Shown here in pieces: positions 7,582 through 15,991 of a stretch of 64,000 nucleotides of DNA. The stretch covers positions 1 through 64,000 of the forward strand of contig NZ_PYAT01000003.1 in assembly GCF_003014655.1 (NCBI RefSeq), given 5' to 3'. The number at the start of each line of letters is the position of its first letter. Within the stretch, counting starts at the first letter, position 1. This DNA comes from Planomicrobium soli (GTDB lineage: Bacteria > Bacillota > Bacilli > Bacillales_A > Planococcaceae). The position numbers and the translations under genes are program-made. The notes under the pieces were generated by a model. That model was given only the letters and a program-made list of their open reading frames with translations. It did not search any database and was not told where the DNA came from.

Positions 7582-8513
7582 TGATCTATACGTGTACAAT
7601 TGCCCCTTCGGTTGACTACACCACATATTTACCCGAATTTGAAGCCGGAAAACTGAACCGCTCCCAACAAGTGTATTACTATCCTGGCGGAAAAGGAATT
7701 AATGTTTCCCGAGTGCTTAAAAGGTTGGGAGCCGACAGTAGAGCTCTTGGCTTTGCCGGCGGCTTCACAGGAAATTATATCGCACAATTTTTAGAAGGTG
7801 AAGGCGTGGCGACCGATTTTATTCCGGTTGAAGATATTACCCGCATCAACGTCAAGATCAAGTCGGCGAATGAAACCGAATTAAATGGGCCGGCGCCAAG
7901 CATTTCTGAAAGCCATCTGGAAGTATTGATGGAGAAAATCAAAAAAATGGAGCGTGGCGATTGGTTTGTACTTGCCGGTACTTTGCCGGATTCCATCCCC
8001 ATTGATTTCTTCAAGAGAGTGGCGGAGATATGCCAAAGGGGCGGTATTCGATTAGTTCTCGATACGTCTGGTCCCGCTCTGAACGAACTGATCGGGCTTA
8101 AGCCATTTTTGATCAAGCCAAATGAGCACGAACTTGGCGAACTGTTCGGCATTGTCATATCGGATAAAAGTGACGCTTATTCCTACGCCAAGAAATTGGT
8201 TGAAAAAGGCGTGGAAAACGTTATCGTATCTATGGGGGGAGAAGGCGCGCTGCTTGTTGCAAAAGATTTGGCGGTTTCAGCTGAAGCTCCAAAGCAAAAA
8301 GTTGTGAACACAGTAGGTGCGGGCGACTCCTTGGTCTCTGGATTTATCGCTTCTTATGTAAAAGATGAAAATCCGCTCGAAGCCTTCAAATATGGGGTAG
8401 CGAGTGGTAGTGCCACGGCTTTCCGTTCGGATTTATGTGATAAACCCGATGTAGAAGCGCTGCTCGGCCAAGTGAAATTAACTCCATTTCATGAACAGGA
8501 TGTGACAAAATGA
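7581..8513 (+). CDS. fruK: 1-phosphofructokinase
   Basis: 310-residue PfkB-family sugar kinase that converts fructose-1-phosphate to fructose-1,6-bisphosphate. It has the first PfkB signature GGKGINVSRVLKRLG near residue 37 and the ATP/anion-hole motif NTVGAGDSLVSGF with catalytic Asp249. It overlaps fruR by one base upstream and fruA by 4 bp (ATGA) downstream. The substrate assignment rests on the operon context and the TIAPSVDYT N-terminus typical of FruK. Confidence 0.94.
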   Translation: MIYTCTIAPSVDYTTYLPEFEAGKLNRSQQVYYYPGGKGINVSRVLKRLGADSRALGFAGGFTGNYIAQFLEGEGVATDFIPVEDITRINVKIKSANETELNGPAPSISESHLEVLMEKIKKMERGDWFVLAGTLPDSIPIDFFKRVAEICQRGGIRLVLDTSGPALNELIGLKPFLIKPNEHELGELFGIVISDKSDAYSYAKKLVEKGVENVIVSMGGEGALLVAKDLAVSAEAPKQKVVNTVGAGDSLVSGFIASYVKDENPLEAFKYGVASGSATAFRSDLCDKPDVEALLGQVKLTPFHEQDVTK

Positions 8514-10432
8514 AAATTACTCAACTATTAACAGAAGACACAATTGTCTTGGACTTGAAAGCTACGTCCAAACAAGCAGTATTAGCCGAATTGGTCAATC
8601 AGTTGGACTTAGCCGGAAAATTGACGGACAAAAACAAATTTGCGAAAGATATCTTGGCTCGCGAAGAACAAAGCACAACCGGGATCGGCGATGGCATTGC
8701 AATTCCGCATGCAAAGTCAGCAGCTGTCAAATCACCGGCTATCGCTTTCGGCCGTTCGTCATCAGGAATCGATTATGCGGCTCTTGATGGACAGCCTTCC
8801 CACTTGTTTTTCATGATTGCGGCAAGCGAAGGCGCAAACAACGATCACTTGGAAGCATTATCAAGACTTGCAACGTTTTTGATGGATGAGAAATTCCGTG
8901 CAAGAATGTTGGCTGCAAAGTCAAAAGAAGACGTCCTTGTTGCGGTAACAGAGAAAGAACTGGCGGAAGATGGGGAGGAAGAAATGGCGGAAGCGATGGA
9001 CGCTCCTGCTGCATCTCCTTCAGCTAAGAAAATTCTTGCTGTGACGGCTTGTCCGACAGGTATTGCCCACACGTATATGGCGGCTGAAAAGCTTAATGAG
9101 CGGGCAAAAGAACGGGGCATCGCCTTAAAAGTGGAAACAAACGGTTCCAGCGGCGTGAAAAACCGGTTGACTGATGCAGAAATTGCAGAAGCTGACGCGA
9201 TAATTGTAGCTGCCGACACGAAAGTGGAAATGGCGCGCTTTAGCGGCAAACGGGTTATCCAGACCAAAGTCGGCAAGGCGATCTATGAAACAGATGATTT
9301 GTTGAACCGGGCAGTCGGCGGAGACGCAGCGGTCTATACACACGACCGTTCCAAAGATGAAGCGGATGGCTCTGAAACAAAAGGCGGCTTCTACAAGCAT
9401 TTGATGAACGGGGTTTCGAATATGCTGCCGTTTGTCGTCGGTGGCGGGATTTTGATCGCCATCTCCTTCTTCTGGGGCATCAATGCTTCTAACCCGGATA
9501 GTCCGGAATACAATCAATTCGCGGCTATGTTGAGCACAATCGGCGGAGGCAATGCATTCTTCTTGATGGTCCCGGTACTTGCTGCATTCATCGCGATGAG
9601 CATCGCGGAACGCCCTGGTTTTGCTCCTGGTATGATCGGCGGTCTGATTGCAATTACGGTTACGGGCGTTGAAGGCGCAAGCGGAGGTTCTGGCTTCCTT
9701 GGCGGTTTGATAGCCGGTTTCTTGGCAGGTTATGTAACACTTGGCGTCAAAAAAGTTTTTGCTGGGCTTCCTAACAGTTTGGAAGGCTTGAAGCCGGTCC
9801 TTTTCTATCCGGTATTCAGTATTGCAATTACAGGTCTTATCATGATGCTGATCAATCCTCAGTTGACAAAAGTATACACAGCAATATCCGCTTTTCTTGA
9901 AAGCTTAGGCGGAACGAACTTGGTGCTGGTCGGCCTGCTGCTTGGCGGTATGATGGCCATCGATATGGGCGGCCCGATCAACAAAGCAGCGTACACTTTT
10001 GGCATCGCAATGCTTGATGCCCAAAACTTCAATTTCATGGCGACGGTCATGGCGGCTGGTATGGTTCCGCCGCTTGGGATGGCGCTGGCAACAACTTTCT
10101 TTAAAAACAAATTCACCCGTCCGGAACGCGAAGCGGGCAAAACGGCTTACGTCCTTGGCGCTTGCTTTATCACAGAAGGTGTTATTCCTTTTGCTGCAGC
10201 CGACCCGGCACGTGTAATTCCGGCATCGGTTGCCGGTGCAGCGACAACAGGAGCGCTGGTTATGTTGTTCGATATCAGCCTTCGGGCACCTCACGGCGGA
10301 GTCTTCGTAATGGGGCTTGTCGACGGCGGAATCGTTAGTGTTTTAATGTACGCTTTGGCAATCATTGCCGGCGCGATTGTTACAGCAGTCGTAGCAGGGC
10401 TTTTGAAAAAGAGGACGGCAGTGCCCGCTTAA
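8510..10432 (+). CDS. fruA: PTS fructose transporter, EIIABC fusion
   Basis: 640 residues, the usual length for Gram-positive FruA. Domain order: EIIA (1-145, His67 in GIAIPHAKS), an acidic/Ala-rich linker (about 150-170), EIIB (about 172-270, Cys181 in VTACPTGIAHTYM), and a membrane EIIC (about 300-635) with GGGILIAI and the MAIDMGGPINKAAY loop. It imports fructose as fructose-1-phosphate using phosphate from HPr. It overlaps fruK by 4 bp and is followed by a strong terminator. Confidence 0.95.
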   Translation: MKITQLLTEDTIVLDLKATSKQAVLAELVNQLDLAGKLTDKNKFAKDILAREEQSTTGIGDGIAIPHAKSAAVKSPAIAFGRSSSGIDYAALDGQPSHLFFMIAASEGANNDHLEALSRLATFLMDEKFRARMLAAKSKEDVLVAVTEKELAEDGEEEMAEAMDAPAASPSAKKILAVTACPTGIAHTYMAAEKLNERAKERGIALKVETNGSSGVKNRLTDAEIAEADAIIVAADTKVEMARFSGKRVIQTKVGKAIYETDDLLNRAVGGDAAVYTHDRSKDEADGSETKGGFYKHLMNGVSNMLPFVVGGGILIAISFFWGINASNPDSPEYNQFAAMLSTIGGGNAFFLMVPVLAAFIAMSIAERPGFAPGMIGGLIAITVTGVEGASGGSGFLGGLIAGFLAGYVTLGVKKVFAGLPNSLEGLKPVLFYPVFSIAITGLIMMLINPQLTKVYTAISAFLESLGGTNLVLVGLLLGGMMAIDMGGPINKAAYTFGIAMLDAQNFNFMATVMAAGMVPPLGMALATTFFKNKFTRPEREAGKTAYVLGACFITEGVIPFAAADPARVIPASVAGAATTGALVMLFDISLRAPHGGVFVMGLVDGGIVSVLMYALAIIAGAIVTAVVAGLLKKRTAVPA

Positions 10433-10438
10433 TAGACA

Positions 10439-10484
10439 AAACCGCTGCAGGAGCTCTACTCGAGCCTCTGCAGCGGTTTTTTTA
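10439..10484 (+). terminator. Terminator of the fru operon
   Basis: AACCGCTGCAGGAG and the complementary CTCTGCAGCGGTT stem, then seven Ts. Confidence 0.88.
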
Positions 10485-10494
10485 ATGAAAAAAA

Positions 10495-10677
10495 TTAAGC
10501 TTTCGTCTTGTTGTTATTGCTGGATTTCCATGTGTAAAAAGCGACGGCGCCAAAGCACAAAGCTGAATTGAAGAAAAATACAAGATCGTTCAGCTTGCCA
10601 TCAAACAGCAGAATATTGATCACCGTAATGGCATGTATAATGATAAGCAAAAGAAGCAGAACAGTTGAAGTTTTCAT
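10495..10677 (-). CDS. Small membrane protein, two TM segments
   Basis: 60 residues, not recognised. Two hydrophobic helices: STVLLLLLIIIHAITVINILLF (about 3-24) and a segment around FFFNSALCFGAVAFYTW (about 33-50), then a polar tail SSNNNKTK. The ATG at 10677 is preferred over an upstream start because AAGGATGG lies just before it. It is convergent with fruA and divergent from the histidine phosphatase gene. Confidence 0.6.
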   Translation of the reverse strand: MKTSTVLLLLLIIIHAITVINILLFDGKLNDLVFFFNSALCFGAVAFYTWKSSNNNKTKA

Positions 10678-10901
10678 GAAGCCATCCTTAAAATTTGTCG
10701 TTTCCCTATTATACCGCAAGGCGGATAGCCGTTATACAAGGAAAAAAGATTATGTAAAAAAATTTTCAAAAAACAAGGCTTATTTTTTAGAAAATTCCTT
10801 CTTTTATGATAGAATAGTAGAAATAATTTTTTACAGGAACATGCGGCTGGGGCGAATAAGCTCAGCAACATTCCTGAATCTGTTAAAAGGAGTGAATTGC
10901 C

Positions 10902-11525
10902 ATTACTATCATCTGCTTAGTAAGACACGGTGAGACGGATTGGAACGCGCAAGGAAGACTTCAGGGAAGCATGGATATACCGTTGAACGCCAATGGTATT
11001 TTGCAGGCAGAGGCGTGCAGTGTGTATTTACAGAAATCAGCATGGGATTTTATCATCACCAGCCCGTTGCAACGTGCAAAAAATACAGCAGAAATCATCA
11101 ATGGAAAAGTGGATGTGCCGTTGATAGTGATGGAAGAATTCATGGAGCGCCATTTCGGGGACGCGGAAGGCATGACGTTGCATGACCGGCGGGCAATTTT
11201 TCCGGATAAGAGATACCCGAACCAAGAACCTGCAGATGTGTTCAAGCAGCGTTTATTGTCAGGCATCCAAAAAATCCAGGAGCAGTTCGGGGACAACCGC
11301 ATTTTATTGGTGGCCCATGGAGCAGTGATTGATACGATACTCTCCGCTTTTTCACTCCAGGAAAAGGATGGATATACGTCATTGGAAAATGGCTGCTTCA
11401 GCCGCATTCATTTCGAACAAGAAAACTGGCAAGTAAAAGAAATCAATCAAGTAGCCCATTTAGAGAAAATCCGAACAAAACAGAAGTTCAGTTATGAAAA
11501 AGAGGCTGTTTCATGGCCGTCGTAA
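10902..11525 (+). CDS. Histidine phosphatase (phosphoglycerate-mutase-like) with apparent ATT start
   Basis: The frame encodes a 207-residue branch-2-like histidine phosphatase with the catalytic LVRHGETDWN motif (His9), SPLQRAKNTAE, EFMERHFGDAEG and VAHGAVID. These enzymes dephosphorylate small metabolites. The only ATG in frame (10971) lies after the catalytic motif. AAAGGAG sits 9 nt before ATT at 10902, giving an N-terminus (M)TIICLVRHGE that matches the family exactly; an in-frame TGA is 9 nt before that ATT. ATT initiation is therefore the best reading, with a point mutation of ATG as the alternative. Confidence 0.75.
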   Translation: MTIICLVRHGETDWNAQGRLQGSMDIPLNANGILQAEACSVYLQKSAWDFIITSPLQRAKNTAEIINGKVDVPLIVMEEFMERHFGDAEGMTLHDRRAIFPDKRYPNQEPADVFKQRLLSGIQKIQEQFGDNRILLVAHGAVIDTILSAFSLQEKDGYTSLENGCFSRIHFEQENWQVKEINQVAHLEKIRTKQKFSYEKEAVSWPS

Positions 11526-11631
11526 AAGGCGGTCTTCAATTGTATACGAAGTGTTTCTCGAGTATAAAAGCTGGAAATATCTAAACTGCTTTTAACGATA
11601 ATAGAAGAAAATCGGGAAGGCGGTATGCAGA

Positions 11632-12363
11632 TTGGGACAATCGTTGTCTGGAAAAGTGGCATTTATCACAGGAGCGGGAAGAGGCATAGGCTGTGCGACC
11701 GCTCTCGCTTTGGCAAAAGAAGGGGTACATGTAGGCCTTATTGCAAGGACTGATAAACATTTGCCCGATGTGGTGAAGCAAATCCAAAATTCAGGCGGTA
11801 CCGCAGCCTACGCCATAGCGGATGTTTCCCAAATGGACGAAGTGGAACAAGCAATTATGCATTTGACTGGAGCTCTAGGCACTGCTGATATCTTAATCAA
11901 CAATGCAGGCATAGGGCAGCATGTTGCTTTGCTGGATACAGACCCGGCTGATTGGAAAAAAGTGATAGACGTCAATTTAATGGGGGTTTACTACGTCACC
12001 CGCGCAGTATTGCCGCAATTGATTGAGAAAAATGCCGGAGATATCATCAATATTTCATCCACCTCCGGTCTTCGGGGCAGCGCCGGTTCTACCGCGTACA
12101 GCGCTTCGAAGTTCGGCGTGCTCGGCCTTACTGAATCGCTGTCGCAGGAAGTGCGAAAACACAATATTCGCGTGTTCGGCTTGACGCCTAGCCGAGTGGT
12201 AACCGATATGACGATCCAGGGGTTTTTAAAGGACGAAAATTTGGAGAAATTCATGCAGCCGGAAGACTTGGCGGAATATATGGTATCTCTTCTAAAGTTG
12301 CATCCACGCATGTTTATTCCTTCATCAAGCCTTTGGTCCACCAATCCTTTTAATAGCAAGTGA
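11632..12363 (+). CDS. Short-chain dehydrogenase/reductase (FabG-like)
   Basis: 243 residues of the classical SDR family: cofactor motif TGAGRGIG (13-20), NNAG (90-93), catalytic Ser142, Tyr156 and Lys160 (TAYSASK). It reduces a carbonyl with NAD(P)H; the true substrate is unknown, although such genes are often labelled 3-ketoacyl-ACP reductase. The start is TTG at 11632, placed by GGAAGG 8-10 nt upstream; a nearby ATG (11625) is out of frame. A perfect terminator follows. Confidence 0.85.
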   Translation: MGQSLSGKVAFITGAGRGIGCATALALAKEGVHVGLIARTDKHLPDVVKQIQNSGGTAAYAIADVSQMDEVEQAIMHLTGALGTADILINNAGIGQHVALLDTDPADWKKVIDVNLMGVYYVTRAVLPQLIEKNAGDIINISSTSGLRGSAGSTAYSASKFGVLGLTESLSQEVRKHNIRVFGLTPSRVVTDMTIQGFLKDENLEKFMQPEDLAEYMVSLLKLHPRMFIPSSSLWSTNPFNSK

Positions 12364-12366
12364 TCC

Positions 12367-12402
12367 AAAAAGCCGGCAGCGCGCTTCGCTGCCGGCTTTT
12401 TG
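12367..12402 (+). terminator. Terminator after the SDR gene
   Basis: AAAAAGCCGGCAGCG and CGCTGCCGGCTTTTT arms with a 5-nt loop. Confidence 0.9.
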
Positions 12403-12419
12403 GCGGAAAAATAAGATCA

Positions 12420-13165
12420 ATAAAGCAGCAGGCAATAGGTGGAGATTCTGGAGAAAAAAATATTCTGGAGAAAAAAATATTCATGAGCCGATCTGTAGAG
12501 AATCAAAAATTTGCAGGAAAGAAGTTTAAATGTATTTATTTACATAAGGAATAATATATAAAAAAGTAATAAAAAAAGCAGAACAAAAAAGACAAATCGA
12601 AAAATAGCTTTCAAAAATAAAATAAAAAAGCAAAAAACTCAAGGTATGAAAACAGAAGAATGGGAGCAATAAAAAAGAAACTTAGAAAACAAATAGCATA
12701 CTTTAATGACTGCTTGGCAACCAAAGAAAGAAACACACCTTAGAAATAGGGCAATAAAAGAGAACAGGTATTAAGAAGCTGGAATACGAGGAGAAGTAAG
12801 AAGCGACATTTATATTATCTAAACAATTTCTAGCGTTGTAACGATATTAATAGGAGGCAGCAAAGAAGAAGAACCATTTGAAATGAAAAAGCAAGCGAAC
12901 CTATCAAATACTGGATATCAGGTATATAAAGAACTTTACTGCTAGAGTAATTGGAATTCTGATCATTATGAGTTAGTAAGAAAAGGTTACCAGGAGAGTG
13001 TTATAACATAAGAATCAGTTTAAAACGGAATAAAAACTAATAAATGTATTAATTTACATAAGGAAAAACAAAAAAATAAAAACATACAAACAAGAAAACA
13101 AGAAGAAAAATCCAAAAAAAGCTATACCTAAAAGGAGGCACAGCCTAAGATCAATAATTGCTTAT
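12420..13165. other. A-rich non-coding stretch with short direct repeats; possibly decayed gene
   Basis: About 740 bp with no believable gene and a strong excess of A over T on the plus strand. A 17-bp unit (ATTCTGGAGAAAAAAAT) is tandemly repeated at 12445-12478. A 25-bp sequence (TAAATGTATT-W-ATTTACATAAGGAA) occurs at 12527-12551 and 13041-13065 with one difference. Interrupted short frames such as NTGYQVYKELYC hint at a degraded coding sequence, but no family could be recognised. Confidence 0.4.
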
Positions 13166-13170
13166 TGAAG

Positions 13171-13662
13171 TTAACTAGCAGAATCTTCTCGTTTAAGGTG
13201 GGCATTGGGTGCTTTATCTGCTATGAGGTTCAATTCAACTTTGTGTTCTAAAAGAGCTTTTAAACCACAGAGAACCATTGTAAACCCGCCCATAGCATCT
13301 ATAGCTTGTTTTACAATATCATCAGGTGTTCCTTTGAATCCCGTATTGGTAATTGAGACATATGTGTTATTAATGCCGCGCGATGAAAAAATCCATTCTA
13401 CAGGGGTATATCCATAAGATTCTTCCCATTCAATTAAAATGCGCTGATTTTCTTCAACTTCGATAACATGTACTTTGGTTGATACTCCATACATGTCCCA
13501 TTCCCATATGACGTTTTTTCCAGTTTCTAAAGGGCCACTACTTGTTGTAAACCAGAATTTCGTAGTAATGGCGGGATTTACAAAAGCCTGAAACACTTCA
13601 TTTACCGGACGGCGGATCATCATTTCTGCTTTTGCTATTGGTTCGTTGATTAAACCAGTCAT
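13171..13662 (-). CDS. SRPBCC / AHSA1-type START-fold protein
   Basis: 163 residues with the START-like layout of AHSA1 proteins: an N-terminal strand KAEMMIRRPVNEVFQAFVNP, the ITTKFWFTTSSG segment and a long C-terminal helix (WTM-type region replaced by GGFTMVLCGLKALLEH). The family binds hydrophobic ligands, and several members act in stress or toxin responses; no specific role can be given. A strong AAAGGAG site precedes the ATG. It stands alone. Confidence 0.75.
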   Translation of the reverse strand: MTGLINEPIAKAEMMIRRPVNEVFQAFVNPAITTKFWFTTSSGPLETGKNVIWEWDMYGVSTKVHVIEVEENQRILIEWEESYGYTPVEWIFSSRGINNTYVSITNTGFKGTPDDIVKQAIDAMGGFTMVLCGLKALLEHKVELNLIADKAPNAHLKREDSAS

Positions 13663-13901
13663 ATTCAGCGCTCCTTTCGTCTTTACTTGTTCTTTATTTG
13701 ATACTACTATTATAAACCGAATATTTTGATAATAATATGGGAAATTGTACGATATATAGTTATATCTTCAAGAATTCTTCAGCAGTGCATGAAGAGAAGC
13801 GAATGAATAAGATTATAGCGATTTCGGCAGTGATTTTTCTTTCGTTTTGAAACCATTTCTGGTGATGTCCGTAGAATAAAGTACAAAAGGGGGAAAGAAT
13901 T

Positions 13902-14552
13902 ATGAATGAAAATAAAGAGAATCTAAATTATGAAAGAATCAATCCGTTTACAGGCATCTGGATACGGACACGGGAAACGGTCCGCTATGTGATTGAAGAG
14001 AAAACTATGGGCTATATTTTTTTGTTAATAGTGTTGGCTGGTGTTATTAACGCCTTAATAGGAGCGTTTGATCCAGAATTAAGTACCGGGTTACCTATAT
14101 GGGCTACTCTTTTAATCGGCTTTGTTCTCGGACCGATTGCTGGAATTGCGGGTGTAGCATTCCTTTCTGCTCTTTACCTAATTATCGGCAAAATATTTAA
14201 AGGCACGAGTACATATCAGGCGATGTTTAAAGCAATCGGTACAACGTCTATTCCATCCATTTGGTTTGCGCCGATTTTTCTTCTTGGTTACTTGATCGCC
14301 CCTGATATGATGTTAACCGAATCAGGTAACGAAATTTCACCGGTAAGTTTTGTTGTCGGCGGACTAATTTTCATCGCAAGCATGGTCCTCGGGATTTGGA
14401 GTTTGATTATCCAAAGCAAAGCAATCGGGGAAGCGCACCGGTTCTCAAGCTGGAAAGGGTTTTTCACCCTGCTGATTCCAGGCGTTATTTTATTCATAAT
14501 AGTTGCTGCTTTGGCTTTCTTCTTCATCATTACGTTTATGAATTTTTCTTAA
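13902..14552 (+). CDS. Yip1-domain membrane protein
   Basis: 216 residues, with a cytoplasmic N-terminus ending in NPFTGIWIRTRETVRYVIEEK, followed by five hydrophobic helices (about 37-60, 67-95, 110-130, 145-170, 187-212). The IW.RPRETIR-like motif before the first helix is the hallmark of bacterial Yip1/YIF1-like proteins, whose function is unknown. A GGGGGAAAG site precedes the ATG and a short terminator follows. Confidence 0.7.
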   Translation: MNENKENLNYERINPFTGIWIRTRETVRYVIEEKTMGYIFLLIVLAGVINALIGAFDPELSTGLPIWATLLIGFVLGPIAGIAGVAFLSALYLIIGKIFKGTSTYQAMFKAIGTTSIPSIWFAPIFLLGYLIAPDMMLTESGNEISPVSFVVGGLIFIASMVLGIWSLIIQSKAIGEAHRFSSWKGFFTLLIPGVILFIIVAALAFFFIITFMNFS

Positions 14553-14577
14553 AAGAAGGCGAAAGCCTTCTTTTTTG
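14553..14577 (+). terminator. Terminator after the Yip1 gene
   Basis: AGAAGGC-GAAA-GCCTTCT tetraloop hairpin with a T run. Confidence 0.8.
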
Positions 14578-14644
14578 TTTATAAAATTTAAATGGAAGTA
14601 AATGTTTTAACTAAAACTCAAAAGAAAAGGGAGGGGAAGAGTTA

Positions 14645-15076
14645 ATGGGGGATAGATTAGAAGAACTTATTTTGCAAGGCAATTTTAATGAAGCGAAACA
14701 GCTCTACGCTCAAACCAGCTTCAAATCTTTTAGCCATGAGTTATTATCAACGGCTTTCGATAACGAAAGCCTTGCAAATTATTCTTTTTTGGCGATGCTA
14801 TTGTTAGAGGGCGAAGATGAAAAACTTCATGATTTAGCTTATCTGGTATTATCCCAACCGCTTTGCCACATCGAAGGCGCTTATGCGTCCGCATTGTATC
14901 ATGCCCAAAGGGCCGTTGAATTGACCGATTTTAAAAATGTAAAACGGTTAGAAAATCTATTGTTTTTAAACATCGTTCCAGAAAAAGTTGTCAGCGATGA
15001 AAAAGCTAAAGAAATTGCCAGCAAAATTTTGGTGTTAGATCCGGAAAATGAGGTGGCCCAAGAAATGCTGAGGTGA
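14645..15076 (+). CDS. Hypothetical helical (TPR-like) protein
   Basis: 143 residues, not assigned to a named family. It is almost entirely helical with repeated A/L-rich pairs (EELILQGNFNEAKQLYAQ, EGAYASALYHAQRAVEL, AKEIASKILVLDPENEVAQEML). The last segment resembles a tetratricopeptide helix pair, so a protein-binding role is plausible. GGGAGGGGAAGAG precedes the ATG. Confidence 0.6.
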   Translation: MGDRLEELILQGNFNEAKQLYAQTSFKSFSHELLSTAFDNESLANYSFLAMLLLEGEDEKLHDLAYLVLSQPLCHIEGAYASALYHAQRAVELTDFKNVKRLENLLFLNIVPEKVVSDEKAKEIASKILVLDPENEVAQEMLR

Positions 15077-15139
15077 CAAGGGTATATGAAAGGGTTATAC
15101 AGCTACTAAAATCTAAAAAGGTTTATAGCTTTCAACCAC

Positions 15140-15352
15140 TTATTTGATCTCGTTCTTTTTACACTCAAATGAATAATCATTTGTTAAAGAATTATGTATC
15201 TCTAAATGAATGATTCCATTGTTTTCTATGCATTGCATGCTTAAAGATCCGATTTGTTTGCTATTAAAATAACTTGAAGCAATTACTAAGAAAGAGCTTA
15301 GCAGTATAATACTTAGCGCGATTACTGTGAAATTTTTAACATGTTTAAACAT
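15140..15352 (-). CDS. Small single-pass membrane or exported protein
   Basis: 70 residues, not recognised. One N-terminal hydrophobic segment (NFTVIALSIILLSSFLVIASSYF, about 7-29) is followed by a short polar domain with two cysteines (SMQCIEN, SFECKKN). GAAGGTAGG lies upstream of the ATG. The second half would be outside the membrane. Confidence 0.5.
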   Translation of the reverse strand: MFKHVKNFTVIALSIILLSSFLVIASSYFNSKQIGSLSMQCIENNGIIHLEIHNSLTNDYSFECKKNEIK

Positions 15353-15499
15353 CAGTTTTCCTACCTTCTTTTTTATTCCTCTTCAGTGTAACTTAAATTA
15401 CCAATAAATGGAGAATAAATTTAAAGTTTCTTATGTTAATTGAAAGAAAAGAGGTCATAAAGAAATAATAAAAAAACGAATTGAAAAAATGAAAGCAGG

Positions 15500-15865
15500 A
15501 AAAGACAACAAGTCGGCTCCTCCGAACGTCCAGAACTGTATCTGAAAATTTTCTGTTTATATGGTCAAGGAACAGCTTATTTTCTCAATGAACATCTTGA
15601 AAAAACCTTTCCTATCTATTGCTTGACCGGACAGACAGTTATCGGTATTTACTTATACTTCGCAGCAACCTTAATGTTCTATAAAATGTTTAAGAGACAA
15701 GACAACTTCAATAAGATTTTCGGAGTTTTCCTCATGATTTTTTTGTTATTGCCCCAATCGCCTGCATGTGGTCGATTTTTGTAACGGTTATCTCCTCCGA
15801 TCGTCAATTAATTAACCCATACTTCCCCGCTCATCTTCTGGTCCATAGAAAATCTCTTCCGCCTA
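15500..15865 (+). pseudogene. Remnant of a membrane protein with frameshift
   Basis: An open frame without a start codon encodes SSERPELYLKIFCLYGQGTA..., with hydrophobic stretches near LTGQTVIGIYLYFAATLMFY and IFGVFLMIFLL. It then breaks; the adjacent frame continues with IAPIACMWSIFVTVISS. Two partial helical segments in two frames point to a decayed membrane protein of unknown family. The surrounding 15353-15990 interval holds nothing else recognisable. Confidence 0.4.
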
Positions 15866-15991
15866 TTTTATTTAACATATAATTCCAATTGATTTCCTTT
15901 ATAAGTATACTAAATCGTATCTTTGTTATACTTAAAGAAGAAGCACAAATTTTTAACTATTTACATTCCTGAATTGCAAGGAGGCGCATAC

